A stretch of DNA of 64,000 nt from Macrococcus lamae (GTDB lineage Bacteria > Bacillota > Bacilli > Staphylococcales > Staphylococcaceae). The stretch is taken from the NCBI RefSeq assembly GCF_004359545.1, contig NZ_SCWB01000001.1, positions 62,001 through 126,000 on the forward strand, read 5' to 3'. Shown here one piece after another: positions 29,461 through 38,910 of the stretch (position 1 is its first letter; every line of letters begins with the position of its first letter). A model generated the notes under the pieces. That model was not told where the DNA came from and searched no databases. It saw only the letters and a program-made list of their open reading frames with translations. A program made the position numbers and the translations under genes.

Positions 29461-30285
29461 ATGGATGAAATCAGATTAATTATTGCCTCAGATTCAGTTG
29501 GAGAGACAGCTGAACTGGTCACAAAAGCCTGCACCTCTCAATTTAACCAGTTCGGAAATGCTCTGGAAACCGTCCGTCTTCCATATATTGAAACACATGA
29601 AAATATAGATGAAGTCATTTCTATCGCAAGAGAGCAGCGTTCTATCGTCATTTATACACTTGTTAAACCGAATATGCGTCAGTATATGAAAGAACAGCTT
29701 GAAAAATATCATCTTAAATATGTGGATATTATGGGACCATTGATGACGGAACTGACGATTGAACTAAATGAGTCACCATTAAATGAGCCAGGTGTTGTGC
29801 ATAAACTGGATGAAGACTATTTCAAGAAAATAGAAGCGATTGAATTTGCGGTTAAATACGATGATGGCAGAGATCCAAGAGGCTTGCCAAAAGCTGATAT
29901 CGTTTTAATCGGCGTCTCCCGTACTTCTAAGACACCGCTTAGTCAGTATCTAGCGCACAAACGGTTTAAAGTGATGAATGTGCCATTAGTACCAGAAGTA
30001 GATCCGCCAGACCAGTTGTTTGAAATCAACCCGGCAAAATGTATCGCACTCAAAATTGACCCGTCTAAGCTCAATGCTATCCGCAAAGAACGTCTCGTTC
30101 AGCTTGGTCTGAATGATGATGCCAGCTATGCACAGGATCAGCGAATTCTTGAAGAGCTCGACTATTTTGGGGAAATTGTTGACCGGATCGGCTGCCCGGT
30201 TATTGATGTCTCGAACAAAGCCATTGAAGAAACTGCTAATGAAATCATTAAGATTGTGACAAAAAATAATAGATATGATTATTAA
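29461..30285 (+). CDS. yqfL: Pyruvate, phosphate dikinase regulatory protein family
   Basis: A 274-residue DUF299 protein. Family members act as serine/threonine kinase and phosphorylase toward pyruvate phosphate dikinase or PEP synthase. The nucleotide loop [15 protein letters not shown] (about residues 151-165) is complete. In Bacillus the equivalent YqfL affects CcpN activity; the gene again lies directly after ccpN. The physical target in this organism is not shown in the window. Confidence 0.9.
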   Translation: MDEIRLIIASDSVGETAELVTKACTSQFNQFGNALETVRLPYIETHENIDEVISIAREQRSIVIYTLVKPNMRQYMKEQLEKYHLKYVDIMGPLMTELTIELNESPLNEPGVVHKLDEDYFKKIEAIEFAVKYDDGRDPRGLPKADIVLIGVSRTSKTPLSQYLAHKRFKVMNVPLVPEVDPPDQLFEINPAKCIALKIDPSKLNAIRKERLVQLGLNDDASYAQDQRILEELDYFGEIVDRIGCPVIDVSNKAIEETANEIIKIVTKNNRYDY

Positions 30286-30296
30286 GAGGTGTTAAT

Positions 30297-32054
30297 TTGC
30301 AGTTAGATCAAGACCTTATTAATGAAATTCGAGAAAAGAATGATATTCTCGATCTTGTCAGTCAATATGTAAAACTCGAGAAAAGGGGACGTAACTACAT
30401 CGGTTTATGTCCCTTTCATGATGAAAAAACACCTTCATTTTCTGTATCGGTTGAGAAGCAGATCTGTCATTGCTTCGGCTGTAAAAAAGGTGGTAATGTC
30501 TTTCAGTTTCTGGAGCAGATAGAAAATATATCATTTGTAGAAGCGGTCAGACGACTTGGTGACAGTGTCGGAATTCAAGTTGAAAAGTCTGAACCAGTAA
30601 CAGTTGCTAATGATCATATGAAAATGATTGAAATGCATGAACTGCTTCGGGATTATTATCATTATGTTCTGAAAGCGATAGAAGAAGCAGAACCCGCTCT
30701 TCAATATTTGTATGACCGTGGCTTCACAGATGAAATTATTAACCGCGAAAAAATCGGCTATAGCCCTAATATCAGCCACTTTGCTCATGATTTCCTTGAG
30801 AAGCGAGGATTTGACAAAGCATTGGCCTTTGAAGCGGGATTATTATCGAGAAACGAAGAGAACTTCAGCTATTACGATCGCTTCCGTGACCGAATTATGT
30901 TTCCGATCAATAATTCTCAAGGACATACGGTCGGTTTTTCAGGAAGAACTTATAAAAATGAAGAACCGAAATATTTAAACAGCCCGGAAACGCCTATATT
31001 TCAAAAACGGCAGATTCTCTATCATCTGGATGTAGCCCGAAAACCCATTAGACAGGAAGATGAAGTGATTTTGCTGGAAGGTTTTATGGATGTCATTAAA
31101 GTGACTGAAAGCGGACTTAAAAATACAATTGCAACTATGGGTACTGCGCTCAGTAAAGAGCACATTCTTCTCCTGAAGAAACTGGCAGGTAACGTGACAC
31201 TTATGTTTGATGGTGATAATGCCGGCCAGAAAGCAACGTTAAGTGTCGGTGAAACATTGCTGAATGAAGGCATTAATACTTTCGTCGTTCCCATCAAAAA
31301 AGGGATGGATCCCGATGAGATGATCAAGGACATGGGTCAGGAAGCATTTTATAACTATGTCACGCATAATAAGTTGTCCTTTGTCAGCTATAAATTAAAG
31401 CAATGGAGTGGTCAGGTCGCTTCGAACGATCTCGTGTTTGATCAGCGTCTGAAGGAAGCGACGAGTGATATCAGCCGTATAAAATCACCTGCACTGAGGA
31501 AAAAAGTATTGCACGAGGCTAGTGAATTGTTTAAAGTAGATTTTGACAATCTCAACTTTGAAGTGGATAAATATATTCCTCAGTCGGCGCCACAGTTCAC
31601 TCCAGGTCCTAGAATCGTTACGTATTCTAAATCTGAAAGAGCAGAACGGTTGGTGCTTAAACATTTTTTTAAGGATAAATATCTGTTCAGAAAAATGGAA
31701 GGTCATATCACTGCTGAACATTTTAAAAAGCAGGAACATCAGAAGATATTTATTGCTTTAACAGGGTATTACGAAAGTAGCGACCAATTTAATGTCAGTC
31801 AGTTTCTGTCTTTCGTTCCTGCGCATTGTCAAAGCGATACCATTTCGATAGATGAAGTGATGATCAATCACGATCCTTCCGTTGAAGAAATCGAGGATTA
31901 TATTTTTGCGATTCATCAAGAACAGGAAGAATTACGGAGCCTTAATCAGTTGAAGCAATTATTATCTGAGGCAATTAAAGAAGGCAACGTAACCGAACGA
32001 GACCGGTTGATGAAAGCAATCATTGACTATAACAGACAGAAAAAACTGAAGTAA
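30297..32054 (+). CDS. dnaG: DNA primase
   Basis: Makes RNA primers for replication. The 585 residues have an N-terminal CHC2 zinc domain (LCPFHDEKTPSFSVS and QICHCFGC), a TOPRIM core (EGFMDVI and MFDGDNAGQKA), and a C-terminal helicase-binding domain. Start is TTG 30297, six bases after AGAGGTG. It directly precedes sigA, as in the classic macromolecular synthesis operon; rpsU lies elsewhere here. Confidence 0.96.
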   Translation: MQLDQDLINEIREKNDILDLVSQYVKLEKRGRNYIGLCPFHDEKTPSFSVSVEKQICHCFGCKKGGNVFQFLEQIENISFVEAVRRLGDSVGIQVEKSEPVTVANDHMKMIEMHELLRDYYHYVLKAIEEAEPALQYLYDRGFTDEIINREKIGYSPNISHFAHDFLEKRGFDKALAFEAGLLSRNEENFSYYDRFRDRIMFPINNSQGHTVGFSGRTYKNEEPKYLNSPETPIFQKRQILYHLDVARKPIRQEDEVILLEGFMDVIKVTESGLKNTIATMGTALSKEHILLLKKLAGNVTLMFDGDNAGQKATLSVGETLLNEGINTFVVPIKKGMDPDEMIKDMGQEAFYNYVTHNKLSFVSYKLKQWSGQVASNDLVFDQRLKEATSDISRIKSPALRKKVLHEASELFKVDFDNLNFEVDKYIPQSAPQFTPGPRIVTYSKSERAERLVLKHFFKDKYLFRKMEGHITAEHFKKQEHQKIFIALTGYYESSDQFNVSQFLSFVPAHCQSDTISIDEVMINHDPSVEEIEDYIFAIHQEQEELRSLNQLKQLLSEAIKEGNVTERDRLMKAIIDYNRQKKLK

Positions 32055-32071
32055 CCTAGGAGGTAATACTT

Positions 32072-33178
32072 GTGGCTAAAAAGAAAGAAAGTATAACAGA
32101 AAATAATACAGAAGCACTATTGACCATCGATCAAGTAAAAGCTCAATTAATTGAGTCGGGTAAAAAAAATGGTCATTTAAGTCATGAAGAAATTGCAGAC
32201 CGTCTGCAGAACTTTGATATGGATGCAGACCAGATGGATGAATTTTTTGAAGCAGTCGCTGAAAATGATATTACTTTAATCAATGAAAAAGATGCTCAAG
32301 ATACAGATGACAAAATCAATTTAAATGACTTATCAGCTCCTCCAGGCGTAAAAATAAATGACCCTGTCAGAATGTACTTAAAAGAAATCGGCCGTGTTAA
32401 CCTATTAAGTGCTGCGGAAGAAATAGAACTCGCGAAACGTATCGAGCAAGGTGATGAAGTGGCTAAGGCACGTCTTGCTGAAGCTAACCTGCGTCTTGTC
32501 GTCAGTATTGCAAAACGTTACGTCGGCCGTGGCATGCTGTTCCTTGATTTAATTCAGGAAGGCAATATGGGCTTAATCAAAGCTGTGGAGAAGTTTGATT
32601 TCAACAAAGGATTTAAATTTTCAACTTATGCCACATGGTGGATTCGTCAGGCCATCACCCGAGCAATAGCAGACCAGGCACGGACTATCCGTATTCCGGT
32701 GCACATGGTAGAAACAATCAATAAACTGATTCGTGTACAGCGTCAACTTCTGCAGGATTTAGGACGCGACCCAAGTCCTGAGGAAATCGGTGAAGAGATG
32801 GACCTGCCAGCAGAGAAAGTCCGTGAAATTCTGAAAATTGCTCAGGAACCTGTGTCACTCGAGACGCCGATCGGTGAAGAAGATGACAGCCACTTAGGTG
32901 ATTTCATTGAAGACCAGGATGCACAGAGTCCTGCTGACCATGCTGCTTATGAACTGCTGAAAGAACAGCTGGAGGATGTCCTTGACACTTTGACAGACCG
33001 CGAGGAGAATGTTTTAAGACTGCGTTTCGGTTTAGATGACGGACGGACAAGAACTTTGGAAGAAGTGGGGAAAGTGTTCGGAGTGACGCGCGAACGTATC
33101 CGTCAGATTGAAGCTAAAGCACTGCGTAAATTAAGACACCCATCAAGAAGCAAACGCCTGAAGGATTTCATGGATTAA
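32072..33178 (+). CDS. sigA: Primary sigma factor SigA (RpoD)
   Basis: The vegetative sigma factor, 368 residues. A region 1.1-like N-terminus is followed by region 1.2 ([11 protein letters not shown]), region 2 ([39 protein letters not shown]), region 3 and region 4 ([19 protein letters not shown]). Start is GTG 32072 after TAGGAGGTAA. It fits the -35 TTGaca and -10 TATAAT elements seen across the window. Confidence 0.98.
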   Translation: MAKKKESITENNTEALLTIDQVKAQLIESGKKNGHLSHEEIADRLQNFDMDADQMDEFFEAVAENDITLINEKDAQDTDDKINLNDLSAPPGVKINDPVRMYLKEIGRVNLLSAAEEIELAKRIEQGDEVAKARLAEANLRLVVSIAKRYVGRGMLFLDLIQEGNMGLIKAVEKFDFNKGFKFSTYATWWIRQAITRAIADQARTIRIPVHMVETINKLIRVQRQLLQDLGRDPSPEEIGEEMDLPAEKVREILKIAQEPVSLETPIGEEDDSHLGDFIEDQDAQSPADHAAYELLKEQLEDVLDTLTDREENVLRLRFGLDDGRTRTLEEVGKVFGVTRERIRQIEAKALRKLRHPSRSKRLKDFMD

Positions 33179-33205
33179 ATAATTCATTAAAATCTTGAAA
33201 ACACT

Positions 33206-33233
33206 TTGACAATAATAGTATTTAATATAAAAT
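33206..33233 (+). promoter_or_regulatory. Promoter for cccA
   Basis: Consensus -35 TTGACA (33206-33211), 16-base spacer, -10 TAAAAT (33228-33233). Confidence 0.8.
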
Positions 33234-33272
33234 AGATATGTATATTGGTGAATTTAAAGGGAGGTATATTTA

Positions 33273-33629
33273 ATGAATCGCAATCCAGTCATTCCATTTA
33301 TTCTTATCCTGCTGATGGGCGTAGGCTTAGTGTTTTTCTTATCAGCTCATGGTGCTAATAAAGCAGAAGAAGGTAAAGAAGAAGGCGGCGCAAAAACTGA
33401 GCAGAAGTTTGATGCTGCAACGTTTGCTAAAGATAACTGTACGTCATGTCATGGTCAGAACCTTGAAGGTGCTATGGGACCTAAACTTGCAGGTAACAAA
33501 AAATCAGCGGATGAGATGAAAAAAATTATCCGAGAAGGTAAAGGCGCAATGCCGGCACATGATGAATCAAAAATCGCTGATAAAGATTTAGATACACTTG
33601 TCAAATATTTAAAAGACGGCGCGAAATAA
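33273..33629 (+). CDS. cccA: Membrane-anchored cytochrome c550
   Basis: A 118-residue c-type cytochrome. An uncleaved membrane anchor (about residues 6-25) is followed by a charged linker and one haem domain: CTSCH at 56-60 and a likely axial methionine at 93 (GKGAMPAHD). Electron carrier to a cytochrome c oxidase on the outer membrane face. The position right after sigA is the same as in Bacillus subtilis. Staphylococcus species normally lack such a gene, so this supports Macrococcus. Own promoter and terminator. Confidence 0.9.
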   Translation: MNRNPVIPFILILLMGVGLVFFLSAHGANKAEEGKEEGGAKTEQKFDAATFAKDNCTSCHGQNLEGAMGPKLAGNKKSADEMKKIIREGKGAMPAHDESKIADKDLDTLVKYLKDGAK

Positions 33630-33637
33630 TAAATGAA

Positions 33638-33669
33638 AAATCTTTTGCTCAGGCAAAGGATTTTTTTTT
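33638..33669 (+). terminator. Terminator of cccA
   Basis: An 11-base stem (AAATCTTTTGC / GCAAAGGATTT, one G-U pair) with a four-base loop and nine T. Confidence 0.88.
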
Positions 33670-33683
33670 GAAAGGAAATCATT

Positions 33684-34367
33684 ATGCTTAGTAAACGTTT
33701 AGAACGAGTAGCCAGGTTTGTCACGGGTCAAAAGATGGCGGACATCGGCTCAGATCATGCCTACCTACCCATAGCCTTAGTTACAGACCAGGTAGTAAAG
33801 ACAGCAGTTGCTGGAGAAATTGTTGATGGACCGTACAAGGCAGCTGTTAAGAATGTCGAGTCTCATGGTTTATCACATAAAATCGCAGTGAGAAAAGGTT
33901 CTGGTCTTGAAGTAATTGACGACGGAGAAGTGGATACTATTACAATATGCGGCATGGGTGGCCCATTAATTGCTGACATTTTGTTAAGTGAACCGCATAA
34001 ACTTAAAAGCGCTCCAAGACTCATACTTCAAAGCAATATTCATACAGCAAGCGTAAGAGAAGCGCTGGTCAAACTTGGATATACCATTATCGCGGAAGAT
34101 ATTATCAAAGAAAAGCGGCATATTTATGAAATTGTTGTGGCAGAGAAACAGCCTGAAATTATGACACTTTCAGCAGCAGAGATGAAGTTTGGTCCTATTT
34201 TAATGACTCAGAACACTGCTGTCTTCAATGAAAAATGGCTGCGGGAATATAACCATTTAAAACAAGTGGAAAATAATATTAAAGATAATCCAGAACAGAA
34301 AGTCAGACTCAAAGAAATTCAGCGAGAGCTGATGTTGTTTAAAGGAGTGATCAGTGATGACAATTGA
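33684..34367 (+). CDS. trmK: tRNA (adenine(22)-N1)-methyltransferase
   Basis: Methylates A22 of tRNA. The 227 residues start with SKRLERVARFV, followed by the SAM-binding loop MADIGSDHAYLPIALV and the TICGMGGPLIADIL motif (NPPY-like position), typical of TrmK. A helical C-terminal domain follows. AAAGGAA precedes ATG 33684. It overlaps yqfO by 11 bases. Confidence 0.94.
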   Translation: MLSKRLERVARFVTGQKMADIGSDHAYLPIALVTDQVVKTAVAGEIVDGPYKAAVKNVESHGLSHKIAVRKGSGLEVIDDGEVDTITICGMGGPLIADILLSEPHKLKSAPRLILQSNIHTASVREALVKLGYTIIAEDIIKEKRHIYEIVVAEKQPEIMTLSAAEMKFGPILMTQNTAVFNEKWLREYNHLKQVENNIKDNPEQKVRLKEIQRELMLFKGVISDDN

Positions 34368-35445
34368 TGAACTGATGCAGCTGATTGATAAAGAAATTCC
34401 TCTTAATAAAGCAGAATCTTGGGATAACGTCGGACTGCTGATTGGTGATAAAAATGCAGAAATCACTAATATATTAACGACACTGGACTGCACGATTGAA
34501 GTGGTCGAAGAAGCATTGGTCAAAGGCTACAATACTATTATTTGTCATCATCCATTAATCTTCAGTAGTATTAAACAGATTGAAAATAAAGGTTATGGGG
34601 CGGTCATTCAGTTATTAATCAAACATGATATGAATTTAATTGCACTGCATACTAATCTAGATGCTCATCATCAAGGTGTAAGCGCCATGATTGCAGACAA
34701 GCTTCAACTGGTCAACCAAACAATTTTAGTCCCAAATAGGCGCTCTATGGCCAAATTACAGCTGTTTGTTCCTTCTTCTCATGTAGAGCAGGTTAAAGCT
34801 GCACTCGGAGAAGCTGGTGCTGGACAAGTAGGCAATTACAGTGATTGCTTCTTTCAGGTGGAAGGTAAAGGTCAGTTCAAGCCGGATGAGAACGCAGATC
34901 CGTATACTGGTCAGGCTGGTAAGCTGGAAGTAGTGGAGGAAATCAAACTGGAATGCGTTTTTGATCCTCAATTGAGAAGTCAGGTAGAACAAGCACTGAT
35001 CAAAAGTCATCCTTACGAAGAGCCGGCCTATGATGTTTATGATTTCCAGGTTGAGGATGTATTTGGTACAGGGATTAAAGCAGAGCTTAAACATCCTGTT
35101 CAGATTGGCAGCTGGCTGAAAGAAGTGAAGTCAATGCTTAATATAGATAGCCTGCGTCTCATCGGCAGCGCTGACCAGGAGATACGTACAGTCGGCATTA
35201 TCGGTGGTGCAGGAATGAATTATATGTCAGCAGTTCAAAAGACAGGTGTGGATGTTTTTCTGACCGGCGATATCAAATATCATGAAGCTCATGATTTATT
35301 GATGGCAGGTTTGACAACTGTCGATATTCAACACTATTCAGAAGTAGTGATGAAGGATGGACTTAAAGCGCTCCTTGAGAGTTTGGGTATTCAAGTAACT
35401 GTCATCAGCTCATCTATTGATACAAATCCTTTTACTTTATATTAG
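34357..35445 (+). CDS. yqfO: Nif3-like metal-binding protein
   Basis: A 362-residue NIF3 family protein (also called GTP cyclohydrolase 1 type 2 homologue, an activity that is not well established). Metal-binding motifs are CHHPLIF, LHTNLDAHHQGV and GDIKYHEAHD, and a central insert (about 130-230) resembles the PII/CutA-like domain seen in Gram-positive members. Two in-frame starts lie at 34354 (GTG) and 34357 (ATG), both after AAAGGAGTGA; the ATG is preferred. trmK-yqfO order as in Bacillus. Confidence 0.93.
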   Translation: MTIDELMQLIDKEIPLNKAESWDNVGLLIGDKNAEITNILTTLDCTIEVVEEALVKGYNTIICHHPLIFSSIKQIENKGYGAVIQLLIKHDMNLIALHTNLDAHHQGVSAMIADKLQLVNQTILVPNRRSMAKLQLFVPSSHVEQVKAALGEAGAGQVGNYSDCFFQVEGKGQFKPDENADPYTGQAGKLEVVEEIKLECVFDPQLRSQVEQALIKSHPYEEPAYDVYDFQVEDVFGTGIKAELKHPVQIGSWLKEVKSMLNIDSLRLIGSADQEIRTVGIIGGAGMNYMSAVQKTGVDVFLTGDIKYHEAHDLLMAGLTTVDIQHYSEVVMKDGLKALLESLGIQVTVISSSIDTNPFTLY

Positions 35446-35452
35446 TTGTCAT

Positions 35453-35500
35453 AAAAAACAAGACAGCAAACGGCATATTCCGTTCGCTGTCTTGTTTTTT
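35453..35500. terminator. Bidirectional terminator between yqfO and ispH
   Basis: A long hairpin: AACAAGACAGC, a one-base mismatch, AACGG, six-base loop, CCGTT, GCTGTCTTGTT, flanked by A and T tracts of six. The ispH stop overlaps its end. Confidence 0.92.
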
Positions 35501-36464
35501 ATAGTTTATCCACCGGCTTCGGATTCTTGATCTTCGGCAGAATTTTTTCTACAGGGACTGCAGATTGTTCCGGCACGGGTAAAGGGTTGGCTGGGTCATA
35601 CGACTTAACATAATCAATGACTTCCTTGACGATTGGTGTTGGTGTCGATGCACCAGCTGTTATGGCTATCGTTGATTTTCCTGTCAGCCATTCAAGCTTC
35701 AGCTCACTGATATCAGAGATACGATAAGCTTCTGTATGTGCAATTTCTTTAGACACTTGTGCTAATCGATTGGAGTTGTTACTCTTTGGATCTCCGACAA
35801 CGATCAAGACATCGGCCTGTCCAGCCTGATCAGCTACTGCTTCCTGTCTGACTTGCGTTGCGAGACAGATTTCTTTATGAACTTCAATATGGGGAAACTT
35901 CTGTTCGAGTGATTCCATAAGATGAAGAACATCCCACTGAGACATGGTCGTCTGATTCGTGACGATTAATTTCATCTGTGCAAGTTCTTCCGGCAGCGCT
36001 GAAACATCATACTGATTTTCTATTAAATGAACGATGTCAGGTGCGACACCTACTGCGCCTTCAGGTTCGGGATGACCTTTCTTGCCGATATAGATCACAT
36101 GATAGCCTTCTGCCTTTTTCTGACGGATAAGCGAATGAGTGTTTTCAACATCGGGACAAGTCGCATCGATGCAGACCAGTCCTTTTTCTTTAGCACGATG
36201 TTTTACTTCAGGGGAAACGCCGTGTGCCGTGAAGATCACAGTTCCTTCATTGATCTGCTCAAGTATTTCCAGTCGGTTAGGTCCATCAAGCGTGATAATT
36301 TCATCACTTTCAAACGCATCGGTGACGTGCTTGTTATGGACGATCATACCGAGAATATATATCGGTCTTGGCAATGTTTTATCTAGTGACGCATTACGTG
36401 CAATGACCATTGCATCCACGACACCATAACAATAGCCGCGAGGTGTGATTTTTATGATTTCCAT
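35499..36464 (-). CDS. ispH: 4-hydroxy-3-methylbut-2-enyl diphosphate reductase
   Basis: Last step of the MEP isoprenoid pathway, giving IPP and DMAPP. The 321 residues have the three cluster cysteines C12 (RGYCYGV), C103 (DATCPDV) and C200 (EICLATQ), plus TNQTTMSQ and [21 protein letters not shown] on the minus strand precedes the ATG. ispG, the preceding step, is at 41496, also on the minus strand, so the pathway is encoded but split. Confidence 0.96.
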   Translation of the reverse strand: MEIIKITPRGYCYGVVDAMVIARNASLDKTLPRPIYILGMIVHNKHVTDAFESDEIITLDGPNRLEILEQINEGTVIFTAHGVSPEVKHRAKEKGLVCIDATCPDVENTHSLIRQKKAEGYHVIYIGKKGHPEPEGAVGVAPDIVHLIENQYDVSALPEELAQMKLIVTNQTTMSQWDVLHLMESLEQKFPHIEVHKEICLATQVRQEAVADQAGQADVLIVVGDPKSNNSNRLAQVSKEIAHTEAYRISDISELKLEWLTGKSTIAITAGASTPTPIVKEVIDYVKSYDPANPLPVPEQSAVPVEKILPKIKNPKPVDKL

Positions 36465-36487
36465 GATATAAGCCTCCTATCTACATC

Positions 36488-36496
36488 AGTATATCA
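36488..36496 (-). promoter_or_regulatory. Extended -10 promoter for ispH
   Basis: On the minus strand TG-A-TATACT forms an extended -10. No clear -35 is present. It gives a short leader before ispH. Confidence 0.5.
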
Positions 36497-36530
36497 AATT
36501 TACTGTATCAACCACTATTAATTTAGCTGC

Positions 36531-36559
36531 TTTATTTATGCAGCGGTTTCCTATATAAT
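36531..36559 (+). promoter_or_regulatory. Promoter for cshB
   Basis: -35-like TTTATT (36531-36536), 17-base spacer, consensus -10 TATAAT (36554-36559). A five-base inverted repeat GCTGC-N9-GCAGC (36526-36544) encloses the -35. Confidence 0.65.
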
Positions 36560-36590
36560 ACATAGGATGAACAAATAAAGGAGGACAACA

Positions 36591-37919
36591 ATGGCTAAAC
36601 ATCCATTTGAAAATTTCGAACTTTCATCTGAATTGATTGCAGCGGTGAAAGATTTGAATTTTAATCAGCCGACTGAAGTCCAGAGACGCGTGATTCCAAA
36701 ATTGACAAGAGGTATTAATCTGATTGGACAATCACAGACAGGAACAGGGAAATCACATGCATTTCTGCTGCCGTTAATCGATAAGATCGATCCAGAGTTA
36801 CATGAACCACAAATTATTATTTTAGCACCGACTAGAGAACTGGCAAAGCAGCTGTACGATGCTGCCGCACATTTAGTATCGTTTAAAAAGGACATCAAAG
36901 TAGGTCTGTACATCGGTGGTACCGATAAGCAGAAGGACATCCTGAAATCCAAGGTTGAGCCTCAGTTGATCGTCGGTACACCGAACAGAATCAATGATAT
37001 GGCAAATGAAAATGCATTAAAACTGCACCTTGCTCAATCGATTGTAATTGATGAAGCAGATTTAATGATTGACCTCGGGTTTATGCCAGCTGTTGATACA
37101 CTTGCTTCGCGACTAGGAGAAGAAGCACAGATTGCTGTATTCTCTGCGACTATTCCAAAAGCATTGCATCCATTTCTGAATAAATATCTGGCGCAGCCTG
37201 AATTTGTTCAGATTGATCCAGCAGAACGCACGAATAAAAATATTGAGTTCTATCTTATTCCGACAAAGAGCAATGACAGGAAAGAAAAATTATTTGAAGT
37301 GATGCAGACGATTAACCCATACTTATGTATTATATTTGCCAACAGCCGTGAGCATGCCGATGAAGTGCTGGCTTTCCTCGCAGATAAAGGGGTTAAGGCA
37401 GGAATCATTCACGGAGGACTGGCACCACGTGAACGCACGCAGCAGATGAAGCGGATCAAGCAGCTGGACTTTCAGTATGTAGTCGCAAGCGATCTTGCGT
37501 CACGTGGAATCGATATTGAAGGCGTCAGCCATGTCATTAATTATGAAATATCTAAAGACGTTGATTTCTTTACACACCGGGTTGGACGTACGGGACGCGG
37601 AAATTATAAAGGAACAGCAATCACTTTATATACACCAGATGAAGAAGATTTGATCAACCAGATTACTGCCAAAGGCTTTAATTTTATTCATGCAGACATT
37701 AAATCAGGAGAAATCAAAGAGATTAAAGATCGTACACAGCGTGCCGGCCGTAAAAAGCAGGAAGATAACATTGAACAGTCTTTAAAACATAAAGTTAAAT
37801 CCAAGAAAAAAGTTAAACCAGGATATAAACGTAAGTTCAGATATGAACTGGATCAATTAAAACGCAGTGAGAAGAAAGCACACGCAAAACGTACAAATAG
37901 AGATGCAAGAAAGAAATAG
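36591..37919 (+). CDS. cshB: CshB-type DEAD-box RNA helicase
   Basis: A 442-residue RNA helicase. Motifs in order: Q motif (PTEVQRR), GQSQTGTGKS, APTRELAKQL, DEAD, SAT, and HRVGRTGRG, then a lysine-rich C-terminal tail for RNA binding. It matches CshB/YqfR by its place between ispH and nfo. CshB is linked to cold growth in Bacillus. GGAGG precedes the ATG by six bases. Confidence 0.94.
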   Translation: MAKHPFENFELSSELIAAVKDLNFNQPTEVQRRVIPKLTRGINLIGQSQTGTGKSHAFLLPLIDKIDPELHEPQIIILAPTRELAKQLYDAAAHLVSFKKDIKVGLYIGGTDKQKDILKSKVEPQLIVGTPNRINDMANENALKLHLAQSIVIDEADLMIDLGFMPAVDTLASRLGEEAQIAVFSATIPKALHPFLNKYLAQPEFVQIDPAERTNKNIEFYLIPTKSNDRKEKLFEVMQTINPYLCIIFANSREHADEVLAFLADKGVKAGIIHGGLAPRERTQQMKRIKQLDFQYVVASDLASRGIDIEGVSHVINYEISKDVDFFTHRVGRTGRGNYKGTAITLYTPDEEDLINQITAKGFNFIHADIKSGEIKEIKDRTQRAGRKKQEDNIEQSLKHKVKSKKKVKPGYKRKFRYELDQLKRSEKKAHAKRTNRDARKK

Positions 37920-37930
37920 GAGTGAAATAA

Positions 37931-38821
37931 ATGCTGATTGGCTCACATGTATCTATGAGCGGTAAAAAAATGCTGCTGGCAGCATCAGAAGAAGCAGTAT
38001 CTTATGGTTCTTCGACTTTTATGATTTATACAGGTGCACCGCAGAATACACGCCGTAAACCGATTGAGGATCTGAATATTGAAGCAGGACTTGCATATAT
38101 GAGTGCACATGGACTGTCGAATATTGTCGTTCATGCACCGTATATCATTAATATTGCTAATACTGTTAAACCGGAAGTATTTGAACTTGGTGTTGAATTC
38201 CTTCAGAAGGAAATCGTCAGAACAGAAGCACTTGGAGCACGTGACATTGTCCTTCATCCTGGTGCACATGTTGGTGCCGGTGAAGAAGAAGGCATCAAAA
38301 AGATCATCGAAGGTCTCAATGAAGTTCTGAGCAATGATAACAACGTACGAATTGCTCTTGAAACAATGGCAGGTAAAGGTTCGGAATGTGGTAAGACATT
38401 TGAGGAATTAGCTGAAATCATTAATGGTGTTGATAACAATGAGCGGTTATCTGTGTGTTTTGATACATGTCACGTTCATGATGCGGGGTATGATATCGTC
38501 CATGATTTCGATGGTGTGCTGAACGAGTTCGATAAAATCGTTGGTGTTGAACGAATTAAAGTAGTGCATGCCAACGACAGCAAAAATGTTCAGGGTGCGA
38601 GAAAAGACAGACATGAAAACTTCGGCTTCGGAGAAATAGGATTTGATGCTCTGCACTATATTGTTAATCATCCGGCGTTTAATGATGTTCCGAAAATTTT
38701 AGAAACGCCATATGTCGGTTTAGATAAAAAAGATAAGAAACCACCCTATAAGTTTGAAATTGAAATGATTAAAAGCGGTCAATTCGACTCTGAACTTCAG
38801 ACTAAAATTATGAATCAATAA
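37931..38821 (+). CDS. nfo: Endonuclease IV
   Basis: A zinc-dependent apurinic/apyrimidinic endonuclease for base-excision repair. The 296 residues form a TIM-barrel type with signatures [50 protein letters not shown] and [10 protein letters not shown]. It follows cshB by 11 bases. Confidence 0.97.
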   Translation: MLIGSHVSMSGKKMLLAASEEAVSYGSSTFMIYTGAPQNTRRKPIEDLNIEAGLAYMSAHGLSNIVVHAPYIINIANTVKPEVFELGVEFLQKEIVRTEALGARDIVLHPGAHVGAGEEEGIKKIIEGLNEVLSNDNNVRIALETMAGKGSECGKTFEELAEIINGVDNNERLSVCFDTCHVHDAGYDIVHDFDGVLNEFDKIVGVERIKVVHANDSKNVQGARKDRHENFGFGEIGFDALHYIVNHPAFNDVPKILETPYVGLDKKDKKPPYKFEIEMIKSGQFDSELQTKIMNQ

Positions 38822-38822
38822 A

Positions 38823-38862
38823 ATGAAAACGCAGGGATGAAATTTCATCCTTGCGTTTTCAT
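38823..38862 (+). terminator. Terminator of nfo
   Basis: A nearly perfect 20-base hairpin (ATGAAAACGCA, GGGATGAAA and their complements, with a G-U pair). The right arm TGCGTTTTCAT runs into the possible znuC promoter and Zur half-site. Confidence 0.85.
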
Positions 38863-38880
38863 TACGATTTACATTATGAT
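38851..38880 (+). promoter_or_regulatory. Possible znuC promoter with Zur half-site
   Basis: -35-like TTGCGT (38851-38856), 18-base spacer, -10-like TATGAT (38875-38880). Between them ATTACGATTT (38861-38870) matches one half of the Zur inverted repeat (AAATCGTAAT-N-ATTACGATTT). The left half keeps only CGT and a final T. Zinc-dependent repression by the zur product is inferred. Confidence 0.5.
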
Positions 38881-38910
38881 AGAAAAGTTAAAAGTATAAA
38901 GAGGTGGATA

